Positions 24,874-37,179 of a stretch of 64,000 nt of DNA are shown in pieces. The notes below the pieces were generated by a model. The model saw nothing but the letters and a program-made list of their open reading frames with translations. It was not told the DNA's origin and ran no database searches. How positions within the stretch are numbered: position 1 is the stretch's first letter; every line of letters starts with the position of its first letter. Both the position numbers and the translations under genes were made by a program. The stretch covers positions 2,695,501-2,759,500 of the forward strand of contig JARUPZ010000006.1 of NCBI GenBank assembly GCA_031213475.1. The letters run 5' to 3'. Source of the DNA: Nereocystis luetkeana. Its lineage: Eukaryota; Sar; Phaeophyceae; Laminariales; Laminariaceae.

Positions 24874-25103
24874 AGGTGCTGGCATCGAAAACAACATATT
24901 TTACCGTCACGGGCGAGAATAAATTTCGATTCACATAACTTTGTCCCCTTGACGCACAGCCGTCAAAGACATGCCAATGCTAACAACAATCCTTTTTCTG
25001 AAGAAGGCATGACGGGCCAGAGGTAGGCCTGGCGGGGCACAGAGAGGCCGTCAACCACATAATCGGCCACGAGACTGTGATATGTGAAAGATCTCCCACT
25101 CAA

Positions 25104-25212
25104 CTATTGCGGGGAACCATAGTTAATAGGACCTACGGTATATATAAAAAACTACGCATTTTTACCAACGATATTTGGTCCTATTCATATTAACTGTGGC
25201 CTCCCGTAATAG
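25104..25212. mobile_element. MITE family M2, copy a
   Basis: About 109 bp, bounded by TATTGCGGGGAACCATAG and its complement-type end ending CCGTAATAG. The interior has AATAGGACCTACGGTA near the left and TTTGGTCCTATT near the right. Matches copy b at 45,628-45,737 in the same orientation. The terminal TA on both sides would fit a TA target-site duplication. Confidence 0.8.
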
Positions 25213-25715
25213 TCCAACTCACACCTGACGTTTTTTTCAAAATGTTTCTGTAGGAAACGAGCACAGCACATTTGGCCACAGCTATCAACGACATCCCAAT
25301 GGTGGCTAAATTTATATTTTAGGAGAAATTTATATTTTAGAAGAGGGTTTGACCCGCCAAACGTAAGCCTGAGGGTACAAATGTAGGCTGTCAACAAATG
25401 GCGTCGGCCACGAGACTGTTATAAATCAATTTACGACCAATCAACTGGTCCAACTAACAGCTGACGTACTCACACCCGGCTAACCGGCAGCCAGGGGACG
25501 GCGCAAGGATGCTCGCGGCCGCGCTCGACACGGTAGGGGGCGCGGATCACGATGAGGTAGTTTCGTACAGTAATGTCAACTTCCTCTCGCGCTAGCACGA
25601 ACGAAGCAAAACAATACGTCTAAGAAACCATGAGGAGCGCTGAGAGCACAGGGCCAATACTATTGCACTTACATCTACAAGGGTTCTTTGCCGGGAGGCA
25701 AAAGGTCGCCGACGA

Positions 25716-25772
25716 AGCTAAGGCCCGTAGGCAGCGCTAAGGCCCGCAGGCAACGCCAAGACTCGCAGGCAA
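25716..25772. repeat. Three short tandem units of 19-20 bp
   Basis: Units of the type GCTAAGGCCCGTAGGCAGC, GCTAAGGCCCGCAGGCAAC and GCCAAGACTCGCAGGCAAC. Confidence 0.75.
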
Positions 25773-26305
25773 CCTACAGTTAACGGCTAAGACTCCTCAG
25801 TTTAAGATGCCGAGGGACCGTCGATATAGACGTAACGAGTAATGATCGAAATAAGTTCCCTAAAAACAGTTCATATTGTTGATCCTTGACAAAAGCATGA
25901 TGTGCAGAAGGCCCGCAACAAACAAGGAAGTCCCGGACGCAAATAATGCGCCCCAATGGAAGCCACGTTCCCCGGTGCTGGGCGCGCAAAACCACACGAG
26001 GAAACAAACAGAGCCCAATCAGTGGACCAAAACGAAGTACTCCAATTCGTAAATGTAGTACACTCAAATAGCTTTCCCACAACGCACGACAGACAACCGC
26101 CACACCCATCTGCGCGCTCATCTACGCTCTCCGGCAGTCATGGGGAAGAAACCAAAGCAAAGAAAGCAATGTTCAAACAAAATAACACTCAATGTCTAGA
26201 ATACCATGTATTATCTCAAGGGAAATATAAAACCTTAAGTAATCACGGAAATATAGTATCAGGTTCAAGGTAGACGTTATATACGACGCATCGCAGAAGG
26301 GAGCG

Positions 26306-26411
26306 AAAGGGGTAAAACGGAACGAGAGTACTAAAATGATTTATCTTCCCCAAAAAAAATATCAAATGTGGTTTGACCCCAAACCGGAACCGCGGTACTA
26401 AAAGGGTTAAT
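26306..26411. mobile_element. MITE family M3, diverged copy c
   Basis: Right end CCGCGGTACTAAAAGGGTTAA matches the ends of copies a (53,050-53,138) and b (53,813-53,900). The left end (AAGGGGTAAAACGGAACG) is a diverged inverted copy. Interior CTTCCCCAAAA is also shared in kind. Confidence 0.6.
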
Positions 26412-26489
26412 TTTTCCCCAAATAAAAACACACAGGATACAAAGGAACAACACACCACAAGTCAGTGTATCTGCTGCTGTACTGCAGTA

Positions 26490-26493
26490 GGAA

Positions 26494-26528
<35 letters not shown>

Positions 26529-26535
26529 TTATTAG
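26490..26535. repeat. (TAG)n microsatellite
   Basis: About 13 tandem TAG/TAT units. Confidence 0.9.
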
Positions 26536-26539
26536 TAGT

Positions 26540-29500
26540 AATGCACACAAGGTAGTGCTCCTTTTTAGACTTGAGGGAAGTGGGGAGGAGGGGGGAGAGC
26601 CTGTTCTATGACCGACCGCAGATCTAGGTGAAAAGGTACATAATAAATGGTTGCTTCTGTACTGCTGCAATAATCTGAAGCATAAATCGCGGCAGGTCTT
26701 CAGTGCGGCAAGAGCGGAAGTGACGGAAATACGGAAATAATGTATCTGCAAAAACCACAAGCAAAAATCGCTCTTAAAACTATGTCATGTCTGTGTCGGA
26801 AGAAGAGCCTTCCATTCTACGACGTACGAGAGGCCAGATATCGAAAATGGCTGAAGAAACACGACGCACGAGAGGCGAGAGATGGAAGAATGCTGAACAA
26901 CATTATCATACTTGTTTTATGTTCATGCCCCGAGAGTCTTCTCTATCCTGAGTGCCGCCGTCTATGAAGCGGTTCAAGCTCAGCCCAGTATATCATTGTG
27001 TGCTTCGGGCAGAAGAACGCACAATTAAAAGCTGCGCGAGTACGCCCAGAGAATATCCAGTACATATTCGGTCACGTGCTCGCGCTTGTGCCAGTAGAAG
27101 TGTGCCATAAAACTCTGTGTTGCCTCTCGATGCCCACAAGACAACAGGTAGTGCGCTGTTGGCTTCGATACTTTAGGTTGGCTGTGCTCGTGGAAAAAAC
27201 AGCGAGAAAAAACAGAGCATATTTTCTACATGTGTATGGACGAGTGAATATTGTATATACAGAATAAGCTCCTCGCGCGCTTCTTCTGCTGCAGAACAGC
27301 CGAAACACAGTCCTTGCCTACAGTAGTACGAGGAGCCGAGACATCATGTGCCTGAAACCACATTTATTTTCGAAAAATACCCATGAGGTCTGCCTCGAAA
27401 GAGGGCACGGAAAATGCAGTCGCTTTGACACACTAACGAGAGGGCACCATAAGGTCCGTATATGCTCTGCCAATTTTCCTCTAGATGGGAACGTTTGGGG
27501 CTAGACCAGGAGAACCAAAAGCCCCCAGGTAACAGAAGCATGGCAGACTTGACTCAAGGGTCTTCGTTGTTGGGGCTTTAATTTGGCCTTGTGGGCAGTG
27601 CAACACAACAGGTGGTAGACAGAGAAGTTGCATGATATAATGTAATCTCCTGATATTTTTGCCAAGCTGAAGCCAAGCACGCAGCGGACAGCACACAACT
27701 CGTATTTACTGGGCCACATCACTATAGTGCCTTCGGCATTCAATTTTCTTTGTCGTAAATATCGCCGGGGGGGGGTAGTGCAGGGGCTAACAACAAGGAC
27801 TACTCGCCTCTCAGCACTCGAGTCCGTCCATGGCGCGTGCGTTCCATGAACCAGCCCATTATTGATGGGAAGGTCTCCACCAGTAACTACCGTCGGGCTG
27901 GGGGTAATGTTGTCGAATACCATTCGTCTTGCCTCGGCCAACCCTCGCACAGCCACACGAACTTGCAAGGACGGAGTTGCTTTGTCGATATATGCTACAT
28001 TACCTATCCTCATCCATGCCATCGTCGATGACGACTAGGGCGGGCTACGCTGTACCTATGATGCCGGATGAAGTACACAACAACGCTGAGGCATTGAAGT
28101 ATGAAGCCAAAATTTATCTCATAAGCAAATAAACACGATTTAATCATCGAGTTTATGTTGCTCGAGCAAGCTCATGTTTAGTAAGAAAAACACTAATATA
28201 CCTGGGCGTGTTGTTTTGATTACGTTTTAAATGAGGAAACAAAACCAAAACAAGAATGGTGCTGATTTAGCTGCTTCCGAACAATCCTGATCGTACTTGT
28301 AGCTTCAAGGCTCTTTGTTGTAGGCCGAAATAAATAGTACCACGTGAATCCTTTGCAGTGGGGCTATTTTTCTGGTCGCAGAACGGACGCCCCTACGCCC
28401 CCCCAAAACGTCGCAGGGGCAAAGCCGTCGTCCCCTAAAGACAGAGATCGGAGAGCACGAGCCCGGAAGGATCATTCAAAGTCGTTGAACACGTGTCACC
28501 AAAGGCCCTAAACCCCGAGAGTGCAGCATTCCGCGGATAGTACGTTCACAACGCCGCGCACGGAGCGACGTCAAGCGGAGAGGGAGATTCATCGGCTCCA
28601 GACGGTGCGCACGAGACTGGGCCTGGTCCCGACGAAAAAAACGTGCAGAAAGGTGGCCGGCGGCGGCCGGAGAGTCTTGCGGATCCAATGAGTAAGGTTA
28701 CTATCATAGATACAGTTATCGTGTTCCTCCTACATGAAAATAAAATTATAAATTGGCATATTCCATACATACAGCGCAACCAAAAGGTTGGTCCTCCTCC
28801 ACCGGGGCATGATAAACCACCCATCGTCAAATAATTTCAAACACTTGCACAAGTAATTATTTTTTACCTATTATTGGCATCCATTCTATCTCCATGCAGA
28901 ATATCGTGTCCCTCGTAGGCGAAAATAAATACAGCAACTACGATGTAGGTCGGCTTCTACCGTTCGCATGATAACAACCCATGAAGCGTCGCAAACTTTA
29001 CTAGTTCGGCCTTTTATGTCCACACATATTTCCTCACATGTCCACTTCCGGGCAAGAGCATTTAGCATCGGCACCCGCCAGTCGCGGCTCGAAGATAATC
29101 TCCACCGATGACACAAGCATGAATGCTTCCTTGTGACCAGTCTGTACGCGACAGGTTCCGCTTCCAAACCAGTCGTTCAAGGAGTTGCACGTGTGCAGGA
29201 GGGCGCCGTGAGCCCAGTGGGACATGAACGTGGTCCCACTCTTCGGTTCACCTTTACGTCAAGAGGTGGGTTGGAGGGCGATTGACCCGTGTACGTGTTA
29301 GTTGGGTGCTGGGCGCGTGGGTGGATGAGCGCGTTAATGCGTACTGTGTAGCGATTACGTGAGGACGTTAGAAGTGGATGGATGGATAGATGGGTAGATG
29401 TATGGATGTATGGATGCTTAGACGTACGATATTGTGGGACAAACAAACTACTTGTAGGACACAAACATTACCAACGTCGGAACAGCGTGAAAACGATCGT

Positions 29501-31980
29501 GAAGGACGCTATAGCAAAACTCGAAACGTATGTCTTACCGGCGATCAAGGTATATACATAAAGTTTTTTTGCATTGAAGGAACTTCAAACTTTGAAGTTT
29601 TGCTGTGCACATATGAACGGAATCTGGTAGCACCGGTCATAGGAAGCAGCACCGGCGGTCGGCATTGGAGCCTGCACGGAACGTGTCAAAACGTCGGGGG
29701 AGGTCTTGCCGTACAACACGAGCGCGGCTTTAACGTAAGTCGCAGTGATGTCAGTCGGCCATGGTGCATAGATTGTGCACAGGTGTTGTTTTTTAATAAC
29801 GTGTAGAATATCTGAGTCTCTAATTGCAATGAAGACACCAGGTCATACCCAGCCCTGAATAGATGATCCAGCGTGAATAAACCATCAGAGTGTACTATTT
29901 GGTCTGCAGGACAAAGTTCGATCATGTTTACGCCGCCATTGTTGCAGACGCGTGGATTGTGATGATGCCGACGGCATACAGGCGCAAGTGAAGAGAACTC
30001 TCGTGGATACGTGCACCCTATAACGCTCGTATAATATCATCAACGAACGTATTCTTACAACGTACAATATACTTGCTTCTTAATCATCACTTTAACGTTC
30101 TAGGTTATCTCGTATGATAGAAAGGTGTAATCTAAGCGAGGTTGTGGACAAGCCTTGGCCACAGGTGTCATCCCTTTGCCGCCCTTCTGCATACCTTCGC
30201 TTTCATCGCGCATAGGGTTCATTCAGCATTCTCCACTGCCTCGGCTACATTCATCGGATGTGTTTAACTCACCCTCTCGCGCTTTCAGCTCATATTTTTT
30301 TGAAGGAAGAAACGGTCCCCACGAGTATACACTCGATGAGACTCCAACCCACGACGCCGATCTCTATACGCACGCGGATCACCTACCAAGTCACTGAGGA
30401 CGATATGGCCCGTTTTGAAAGTGTATTCTTCTCGACAAAACCCTCCTTTTCTCATCTACATACGTAACGAAAACCCAGTGTCCGCGCAAATTGTTCACAT
30501 TACAGCAGTGTAGAGATTCACGTCGCAGAATGTCACAACCAGAGAGGCATATCAGCTACATCGCAGAATGGCATAACAAAATAGACACTCAACGTCATGA
30601 CAGTCGATACGGAAACCACAGCATAGACAAGAAAGCCAACTGGACAACGAACACTTTGCGAGAAGAAGAAATCGGTTGAGTCATCTACGGAAACCTTCAC
30701 TGAAAACAAACAAACTGAACGGAAGTTCTCGTTCGAGGAAAACATAGATGCCCACGAAAACTGAGCAACCCGTCTATTTCTCCTCGGTGTAACTTTATGA
30801 CCACGTGTTTTTGTGACTACAGAGAGTTCTTCCCACGACAGCAGCACCGTTGTGGCATATTTGCCGGAATTTTCGCCCGCTACGCTAGCTTACGAGGGAG
30901 TTTTGGAACGAAACGGACGGTTCAAACAACTCTTACAACGGACCATAGAAATAAACGAAATATGTTGTTGTTTGTGTGTAACCTAGATCCAATTTAATAT
31001 GCCTCCCCTATACTAGGTGCAAACATGACACTTGACCCTGTCAGGAAATCAATTGTCCTTCTAGGAAAACACTCAGAACACCGCATGCCGTACGTACGCA
31101 CATAACCGAGGTAGGGTACATATTTTCTTTTTTTTTATACGATGTACGAGAGGGAAAGCACAGCATGCGACACCAGCAACAAAAATTGAAACCGAATATA
31201 AAAATCCAGAAAACAAAATCCCTGGCTCCTCTCATGAAAAGAGTATCTGTCTGATTGGAACACCTTGAACAGGTCAAATGGAAACATCAAACAGCAGAGC
31301 TTCCGTTTTAGGCTCATATGCCCCCCCCCCTCTCTCGCGACCACCTTGCCACTATTTCGGTCCTGGTAAAACTTTCTTCACTATCTGCCATAGTGAGGCT
31401 CGTCTCTCGCCTCGCGTGAAGCCCGGTGAACACCGCGGTCCTCGTTCGCCAGCTCGACATTGTTGATGCTCAGACTGCGTAGGTCTCTCTGGGAAATTCT
31501 GCTTTATGCCAAAAACGAATACCGCTTGATTTGTTCTCGCAGAACCAAACGACCCTAACGAACTCGTAAATAAAATATTAGGGGCCACACCAAAAGGCCA
31601 GACAGAATACCACTCATGCTTCCCCAGTGTCTCGATGGATTCGCGACACCTAGCCACTAAACCGGCAACCACGCTCCGCCCACCGCCTCCTCTACCCGTA
31701 AACACCCGTTGGGACGAGCGACGACGCCGGGCGCGCCGGCGGTGCCGAGTTCTGGGTATACGCACGGAAGAAAAACAAGAAATTGCGAAAATAATTCTCC
31801 CACCGGCATGTAATAGTAGCAGGTGGTGTCCGGTTGGGGGCTATGAACGGCCAGGAACGTATCAACCGAGCACGCTCAGATAGAAAAATATAGGCATGCG
31901 ATGAGAAGGAAGGAGCAAATACAGCAAATAGAGTAGACAAGCTGAAAGTTGGCACGGAAGGGAGGTAGACTTGGTGCATG
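26540..31980. other. Anonymous DNA; one unrecognised 173-codon frame
   Basis: The minus-strand frame 27,501-28,022 starts MAWMRIGNVAYIDKATP and holds PTVVTGGDLPINNGLVHGTH, which reads more like protein than its neighbours, but I recognise no family. A real exon in the first half, running into non-coding sequence, is possible. Elsewhere (28-31.9 kb) I see no supported gene, repeat array or RNA. Confidence 0.3.
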
Positions 31981-31992
31981 GGTTTCTTTTTG

Positions 31993-32068
31993 TTTTTCGA
32001 GGTTTGCTTCTTTCGGGAAAGTTATGAGTGATCCATGTTGAAGATCATGCTGCACATTGTCAGATGGC
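31993..32068. repeat. Dispersed repeat R2, copy a
   Basis: GAGGTTTGCTTCTTTCGGGA and the following AAGTTATGAGTGATCC and TGTTGAAGATCATGCTGCA are shared with 40,911-40,990, with only a few differences. The second copy sits inside the hAT relic, so this may be a hAT internal fragment or a separate small element. Confidence 0.75.
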
Positions 32069-32227
32069 AAGAGGAATAATGAAACAATAATAATGTATTA
32101 CACTATGGGGTTTGGTATTGATGGGGGAAATGAAGGCAGCACACATATTGCACTAACCACGAGGTGCATACCCTAGAAAGCGATATACAGCTTCTCAGCA
32201 AATTGAATGGGTTTATCGTACGTTACC

Positions 32228-32446
32228 TCGCTCTTCCATCCTGATGGTTTGCACACGTTCGCCCGAGGGCGTGGTTTCGAGCATCGAGAATATGTCGTCG
32301 CACCGTGGGCAGTCCTCGGCCACTTGTAAATCGAACGCCTCACAAAAAAATGATTTTGCCGCGCCTCCACAATCTCCGACGGCCATTAGCAGCCAAGCGA
32401 ACATCGGCACAACGGGAAACGGTGCCATTCTGGTTCTCGAGCCCAA
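32228..32446 (-). CDS. Possible first exon of a secreted protein
   Basis: The minus-strand frame starting MGSRTRMAPFPVV has a hydrophobic segment typical of a signal peptide (MAPFPVVPMFAWLLMAVG), then a Cys-containing region (FFCEAF; EDCPRCDDIFSML). It ends at RMEERG, where the DNA reads GCGAG|GTAACG, a good 5' splice-site match. The CPRCDDI segment could be a redox-type CxxC motif. I found no convincing downstream exon on the minus strand. This is a weak call: the signal-peptide-like segment and the splice donor are seen; the gene is inferred. Confidence 0.3.
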
Positions 32447-33544
32447 TAAACACGGGACGAGCAGTTAGTTGTTTTAGTACCTGCGCGTGTACAACCACAT
32501 GACAAAGGGGCGAACTGAGTGTAAGCTAGAGGCTATGTATGATTTGTGGGTCGGATTGGGCATAATGTAGACTACTGAGGAATGATGTGGCGAAGAGGGT
32601 CCGTCGAAACGAGCAGTGGGAATGCTGCTTCCCCGGCTTTTTTGCTGGGGCGATGTCGAGAAAGGTATCGACAGTACCATTGTAAAAACAAATGTACGTC
32701 TGTGGATTTTCCTCTCAGCTGTGTGAGCTGCTCGTGATCGATCTCGGCTTATACTTATCCGAGCCTAAGACCCTTTCCAATACGCTAGCGCAGTGAAATC
32801 TTTGTCTGGGGAAGTTATCGGTGAGGCCAGTGTGGGTTAAACGTTCTACAGATATAAGTGCTATGACGATGGAGGTGGCGGGGATGATGTTGGTAATGAA
32901 GGGATACGTGTAAGCGAGGAGCGTATTGCTATGATCGAAGGCATCCGTGTACTCGAGAAGGCCGCGAGGGAACAGAAACCAGCGACGAGAGGGACGCAAT
33001 ACTTGCTTTTTCATATTTTCGGTCCGCGACGGACACGAGAGCGGTGCATAACGTTTCAGCATCTACGACATCGGAAGAGTATGCCCCAACAGGCACGCCC
33101 CATGGTATTTCCTTGTCTCAGCAACTATTGTCTTAGTCCCGCCCGCTTAACGTTGGTGGATAAGAGATGGTACTTATGATGTGGGGGACTAAGAGGATGC
33201 CTACGTCCAGGAGGATGGTTGGGTATCTGTCATCACGTCGATGGGTTTCCCTGTGATGGTTGGGGAGATCAGCGTGCCCGAGGAAGGGATGAAACCTGGG
33301 CATCTCCCCGAAGACATTAAGTATGCTAAATCTGGACTGATAGAGTGGATCCCCAGGTGTCCCGCGGTGGAACTCGACATGCAGAAAGCTAAACCTCCTA
33401 GCGGCACGTCACAAGTGTTGAAGTAGTTGTACATGCCGAAACCTCGTGAAGTAAACGGTACTTTGAAGGAGAGGTAGAAAGGACCCCCATGGTGGAAGGC
33501 GAGGATACCCTCGGCTCCTTTAGAAGACGGCTGACAAACTCCCG

Positions 33545-33955
33545 ATGCTAGGCGATTGGAAGAATAAGGAAACGATAAACGACCACTTTATGCAACCTCT
33601 ATTTGCTATTCAAAGTAAGTCGATTATGTTCCGCGCCGTAAACCCTCGTTCTGAGATCAATCAGATCCATCGAGGTGCCTACAGTGATTACAAGGTTCAA
33701 AAGAACCTGATAAAGAGGTTCATCGTAGTGCAAGGGTCCGGGGACCCGCTCGCTCTATACGCCGAAGGTGTCCAGCATGCCGGTCCAAGTCGTGGTGGTG
33801 GGAGATATGGAACAAGTGTAGGCGGCGGAAGAGTAGGCGGGGGTGGAGGAGGTGAAGGGGCAGGGGGGGGGAGTGGAGCGGCAGGTGGAGGCACTGGGAA
33901 AGGACGGAAGGGAAGCGTAAACTCCAAGGGCTCACAGCAGCAGCAGCAGCAAGCC
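33545..33955 (+). pseudogene. Gag-like segment of copia A
   Basis: The open frame contains LGDWKNKETINDHFM and INQIHRGAYSDYKVQKNLIK, then a long Gly-rich tract (33,785-33,910) and a poly-Gln end from a CAG run. Position 5' of the protease segment and a helical, charged character fit a copia Gag; I rely on context rather than a diagnostic motif. No zinc knuckle (CCHC) is visible. The G-rich tract may be a later expansion. Gag would form the virus-like particle in the cytoplasm. Confidence 0.5.
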
Positions 33956-34639
33956 TAAATGCAACAGCCACAGCAGCAGCAAGCGCCGCCCTGGATGCAG
34001 CAGCAACACCATTAGCAACAGCAGCAGCCACAGCAACAACAGCAAAATAAAAGCGATAGTGAGGGCAGCGAGCCATATCCAGGCAACATCAAAGGCCCAT
34101 AGTGGCGTTGAGGTGTCGCAACCAACCGACGGTTAGGGTCTATACCGGTATCTCCCCATTTATCATAGGGGAGCAAGTTCCACGGATGGGGTGGTCCGGA
34201 CTCAGCCGACGCCAGGGCAGTCGTCGCAGGCAACACCACCTCCAGTTATGGCGAGAGGGGTTGCACGGCAAGATGATGCACCGACGGCCCCTTGGGTGTA
34301 TTTCCAATGAACCCCAGCCCGCTTTAATGTTTATTACCCGTACGAGCATCGAGCGCAAGCACACGAGCACATCGACCGCCCTCTTTCCTTCCCCCCTGCA
34401 GTGTATGTATGTAGTACAGCGGGTACACCTGGATCTGTGATGGCTGTGGTGTTCATACCTCGTGCGGTAGCCCCAACACCATCGCGCCTGAGGTTTTTCT
34501 GACCAGCTTTCTCCCAACCTAGAGGTTAGTACTTCTAGGTTCGACGACCACCTGCTCATTGCGCTCTAGGCGCACCCAGGCACGATTGACAGTGAATCTG
34601 GTCTCGAGGCCGATATTTTCGGATTTGTGGCGGTTAAGT

Positions 34640-35100
34640 GTGGGCTGCGGTTTCGGGTGCAACTAGCCATGTCACTGGTGACCCTACGTATATGTCTGAG
34701 TGTAGCCCCCCCCCGGTAGGTGAGGGCACCCTGTTGGAAGGCGACATGAGATCGATTGAGATGGAGTGTTATGGGAAGCTGAGCAATATGATGCGCGATG
34801 CCCCGGGATGTTTGAACCGTGGTCTCGATTAACGGTGCTGATGCCTCTGGCGTCAAGTTCCACCTGATTTCGCTGCAGGAGGCTACGCCCGAGTGTAGCA
34901 CGACGGTTGGTTCTGCTGGTGTGAACCTTGTAGGTCACCGTTTGACTTTTGATCATGTGGTCTCGGGCTTGTATGTAGAAGCCCCCAGAGCGAAGCCAGG
35001 CTCGTTTATCGCAGCGGCCGTAGAGTCTCTAGGTAGAATCTATGAGATCGACATGAGCGATGTCCGCGTTACTCTGACCCACTCCCTCGAGGTGACTTAA
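34640..35100 (+). pseudogene. Protease / pre-integrase region of copia A
   Basis: The segment reads WAAVSGATSHVTGDPTYMSE, which matches the copia aspartic protease D-S-G-A-T-S-H signature except that the catalytic Asp codon reads as Val or Ala. It is followed by ECSPPPVGEGTLLEGDMRSIE. The next frame (34,819-35,100) appears to be the stretch between protease and integrase, without a firm motif. Loss of the catalytic Asp and the frame change mean no active protease. Confidence 0.75.
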
Positions 35101-35371
35101 CGAGTGACTGCACGACAGGTGAACGGGTGAGAGTCTGGGGATTTTTGCGATGTGCAGGTTTTCCGGAAGGCTAAGAGGAGGACGAGTCTCTTTGAGTGTA
35201 GCCTCGGAACCGCGTGTTCGTGGGTCGTTCAGAAAAGCGGCCTCCGTCTGCTTGCGGGGCATCCTTCCTATTGATGCGGGTGGACGACCTGAACCATCTA
35301 GGCTGACCGTACGTCCTGAAGTAGGTAGTCCGACGCGGCATTCGAGGTGGCTGAGTTCCTAGCAGACATCC

Positions 35372-35900
35372 GTGCTGATGGCTGAACATTCGTGGTGGAG
35401 TACTTCCGTTTGGACGACGGCATGTTGTTTCTCGGCGTGTAGCTTGTTGCGATGCTCAACAGCCACTGGATCCGTCGTGCGTACGGGCACGTTGCCTCTC
35501 CGAGGCGCAATGTCATGGTTGAGCGACGCATTGTATTCACGGTGGAGCTTGCGATGTCGTCCTGCCCACAAGCCCAGCGCCTGTGCGACGGCGATAATAT
35601 GACGCTATCGGAGCCTTTTTGGGAAAGGTTGTTCGACCACGTCCGTGACGTCATCAGCACCATATCAGGGGTGAAGAACAAGACGGACATGGTATCGCCG
35701 CTCGAAACGTTCTACGGCAGACCGCCGTTTGCGCGGGTCGCCCCCTTTCTGAGGCCGGGGTTCTACCACGTGAGGCGGACCCAAACATCGGAGCCCAATG
35801 TGGAGCTGTTGTTTATACTGGAGAAGCGGCTGCAACCACCTACAGGTCTGGTGCATGATCTTGCTGCAGTCTGGCCGACACTCACGAAGTTACTTAGGAA
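35372..35900 (+). pseudogene. Integrase core fragment of copia A
   Basis: The frame carries NVMVERRIVFTVELAMSS, equivalent to the copia 'NGVVERR' helix with the last catalytic Glu (VERR). It is followed by PFWERLFDHVRDVISTI, SGVKNKTDMVSPLETFYGRP, a hallmark of the copia integrase C-terminal part (P-E-x-F-x-G-x-x-P), and PFLRPGFYHVRR. The preceding DNA (35,372-35,450) gives only broken pieces of the D,D part. The enzyme would join element DNA to the host chromosome. Truncated and frameshifted. Confidence 0.8.
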
Positions 35901-36403
35901 CACGCGAGGAAGGCCTTTGTGGGCGTGCAACCGGCTACGCCAGAGGCAGTCTCCCCGACACCACAGCCGCTGCCACCACCACCAGGGATGAATGGCTCTC
36001 CGATTACAGGAGTTTGGGGTCTGAGCCATCGCCGCGGCTGCGGGCGTCGTCGCCGGCATCGCTGTCATCGTTGCTGGCACCTTCGCCGCCGCTGATGATT
36101 TCCCCTCCACTGCTGTCGTTACTGCCGAACCTCAGGTCGCAGTCGCAGTCACTGGAAGAGTCGAAGGTGTCGGCGTGTGCTGCGTGGGAACTGGGATCGT
36201 ACAAACCGGGCGCGGAGGACGGTGTTGTCCGTAGGGGCCGCACGAGGGGGGGGGCCTCTCACGCTGGCACGAAGGCTAGGAGCATAACATGTTGTCGCTG
36301 ATGGCGATTTAACAAGCCACGCACTGCCCCACCAAAGCGCAACATAAAATTCCGTAATGCCCACTCGCCCGGCTACGTAGCTATCGACACCGAACTCGTA
36401 CGC

Positions 36404-36437
36404 GGGTTACGGGTAGGGTAAGGGTAAGGGTTAGGTG
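36404..36437. repeat. Short telomere-like (interstitial) repeat
   Basis: GGGTAGGGTAAGGGTAAGGG followed by TTAGGTGC: about four degenerate TTAGGG-type units in the G-rich orientation, lying inside the copia A relic between its integrase and RT segments. Confidence 0.6.
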
Positions 36438-36727
36438 CACCAACCAGTACTTCCATCTTTGGCTACAGGCGAGAGGGAAGAAGCTTCAAGGCCGGGTCTG
36501 CGAGAGGGACTTTGGAGATTCCTATCGACGGAAGGGTTTGAAAGTCATACCGACGACGTGGGTGTACACGTGAATACTGGATCAGCACGGCGAGGTTGTT
36601 CGGGCGAGATCTAAGCTGGGGGCAAGGGATGTAAAGTAGCGCGAGGGAATCGATTTCCTCGAGGCTTGTTCTCCGACGCCAGCGGCGTCTTGGGGTCGTC
36701 TGATGACTGGTACCTGGTATTGCGTCC

Positions 36728-36990
36728 GATTTGAGTTTGAAAGTGTGCCATTTCGATATCAAGCAGGCCTTCATCCAGTCGAATCTAAGAGGGGATGGCT
36801 TAATGCATCCACCTCAGGTTTTGTTCTAAAATGTCCGGTACGATGGTACATTCGACTAGCTCTCTCTGGCTTGAAGCAAGCGTCGAGATCGTAGCACAAT
36901 CACTTGGTGGTGCACACGAAGAGTCTCGCATTACAACTGCCCCGTGCTTCCATACTAGCAGTAGTACAGGTGGATGACATATTGTGGAGG
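36728..36990 (+). pseudogene. Reverse transcriptase fragment of copia A
   Basis: One frame gives VCHFDIKQAFIQSNL, the copia RT motif with the first catalytic Asp; then MHPPQV, LALSGLKQASRS (copia LYGLKQA-R), and later VVQVDDILW, the (Y/V)VDD catalytic motif at about 36,965-36,985. Several stop codons and a phase change separate them. The segment is much shorter than a full RT and cannot be active. A TACCWGGTA palindrome sits just upstream at 36,711-36,719. Confidence 0.85.
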
Positions 36991-37179
36991 ACAGGTGCGA
37001 CCGTTCTGTGGTAACGTAAGTCGACTCGTCCCGTTCCATAATCTGGGCAAGGTAAGGTTGTTTGCACGATGCCCATTTGTAAGACACCGAGACGCTGTGT
37101 TGACAATTTCGCAGCAATCGTTTGTTGACAACAAAGTTGAAAAAAACAATGGCAGCTCGAGTACGGTGACTCCGCTCGA

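Noticed and set aside
33697..34076. Long Pro/Ala-rich minus-strand frames
   Set aside because: They are the complement of the Gly-rich and CAG-repeat part of the copia gag-like segment.
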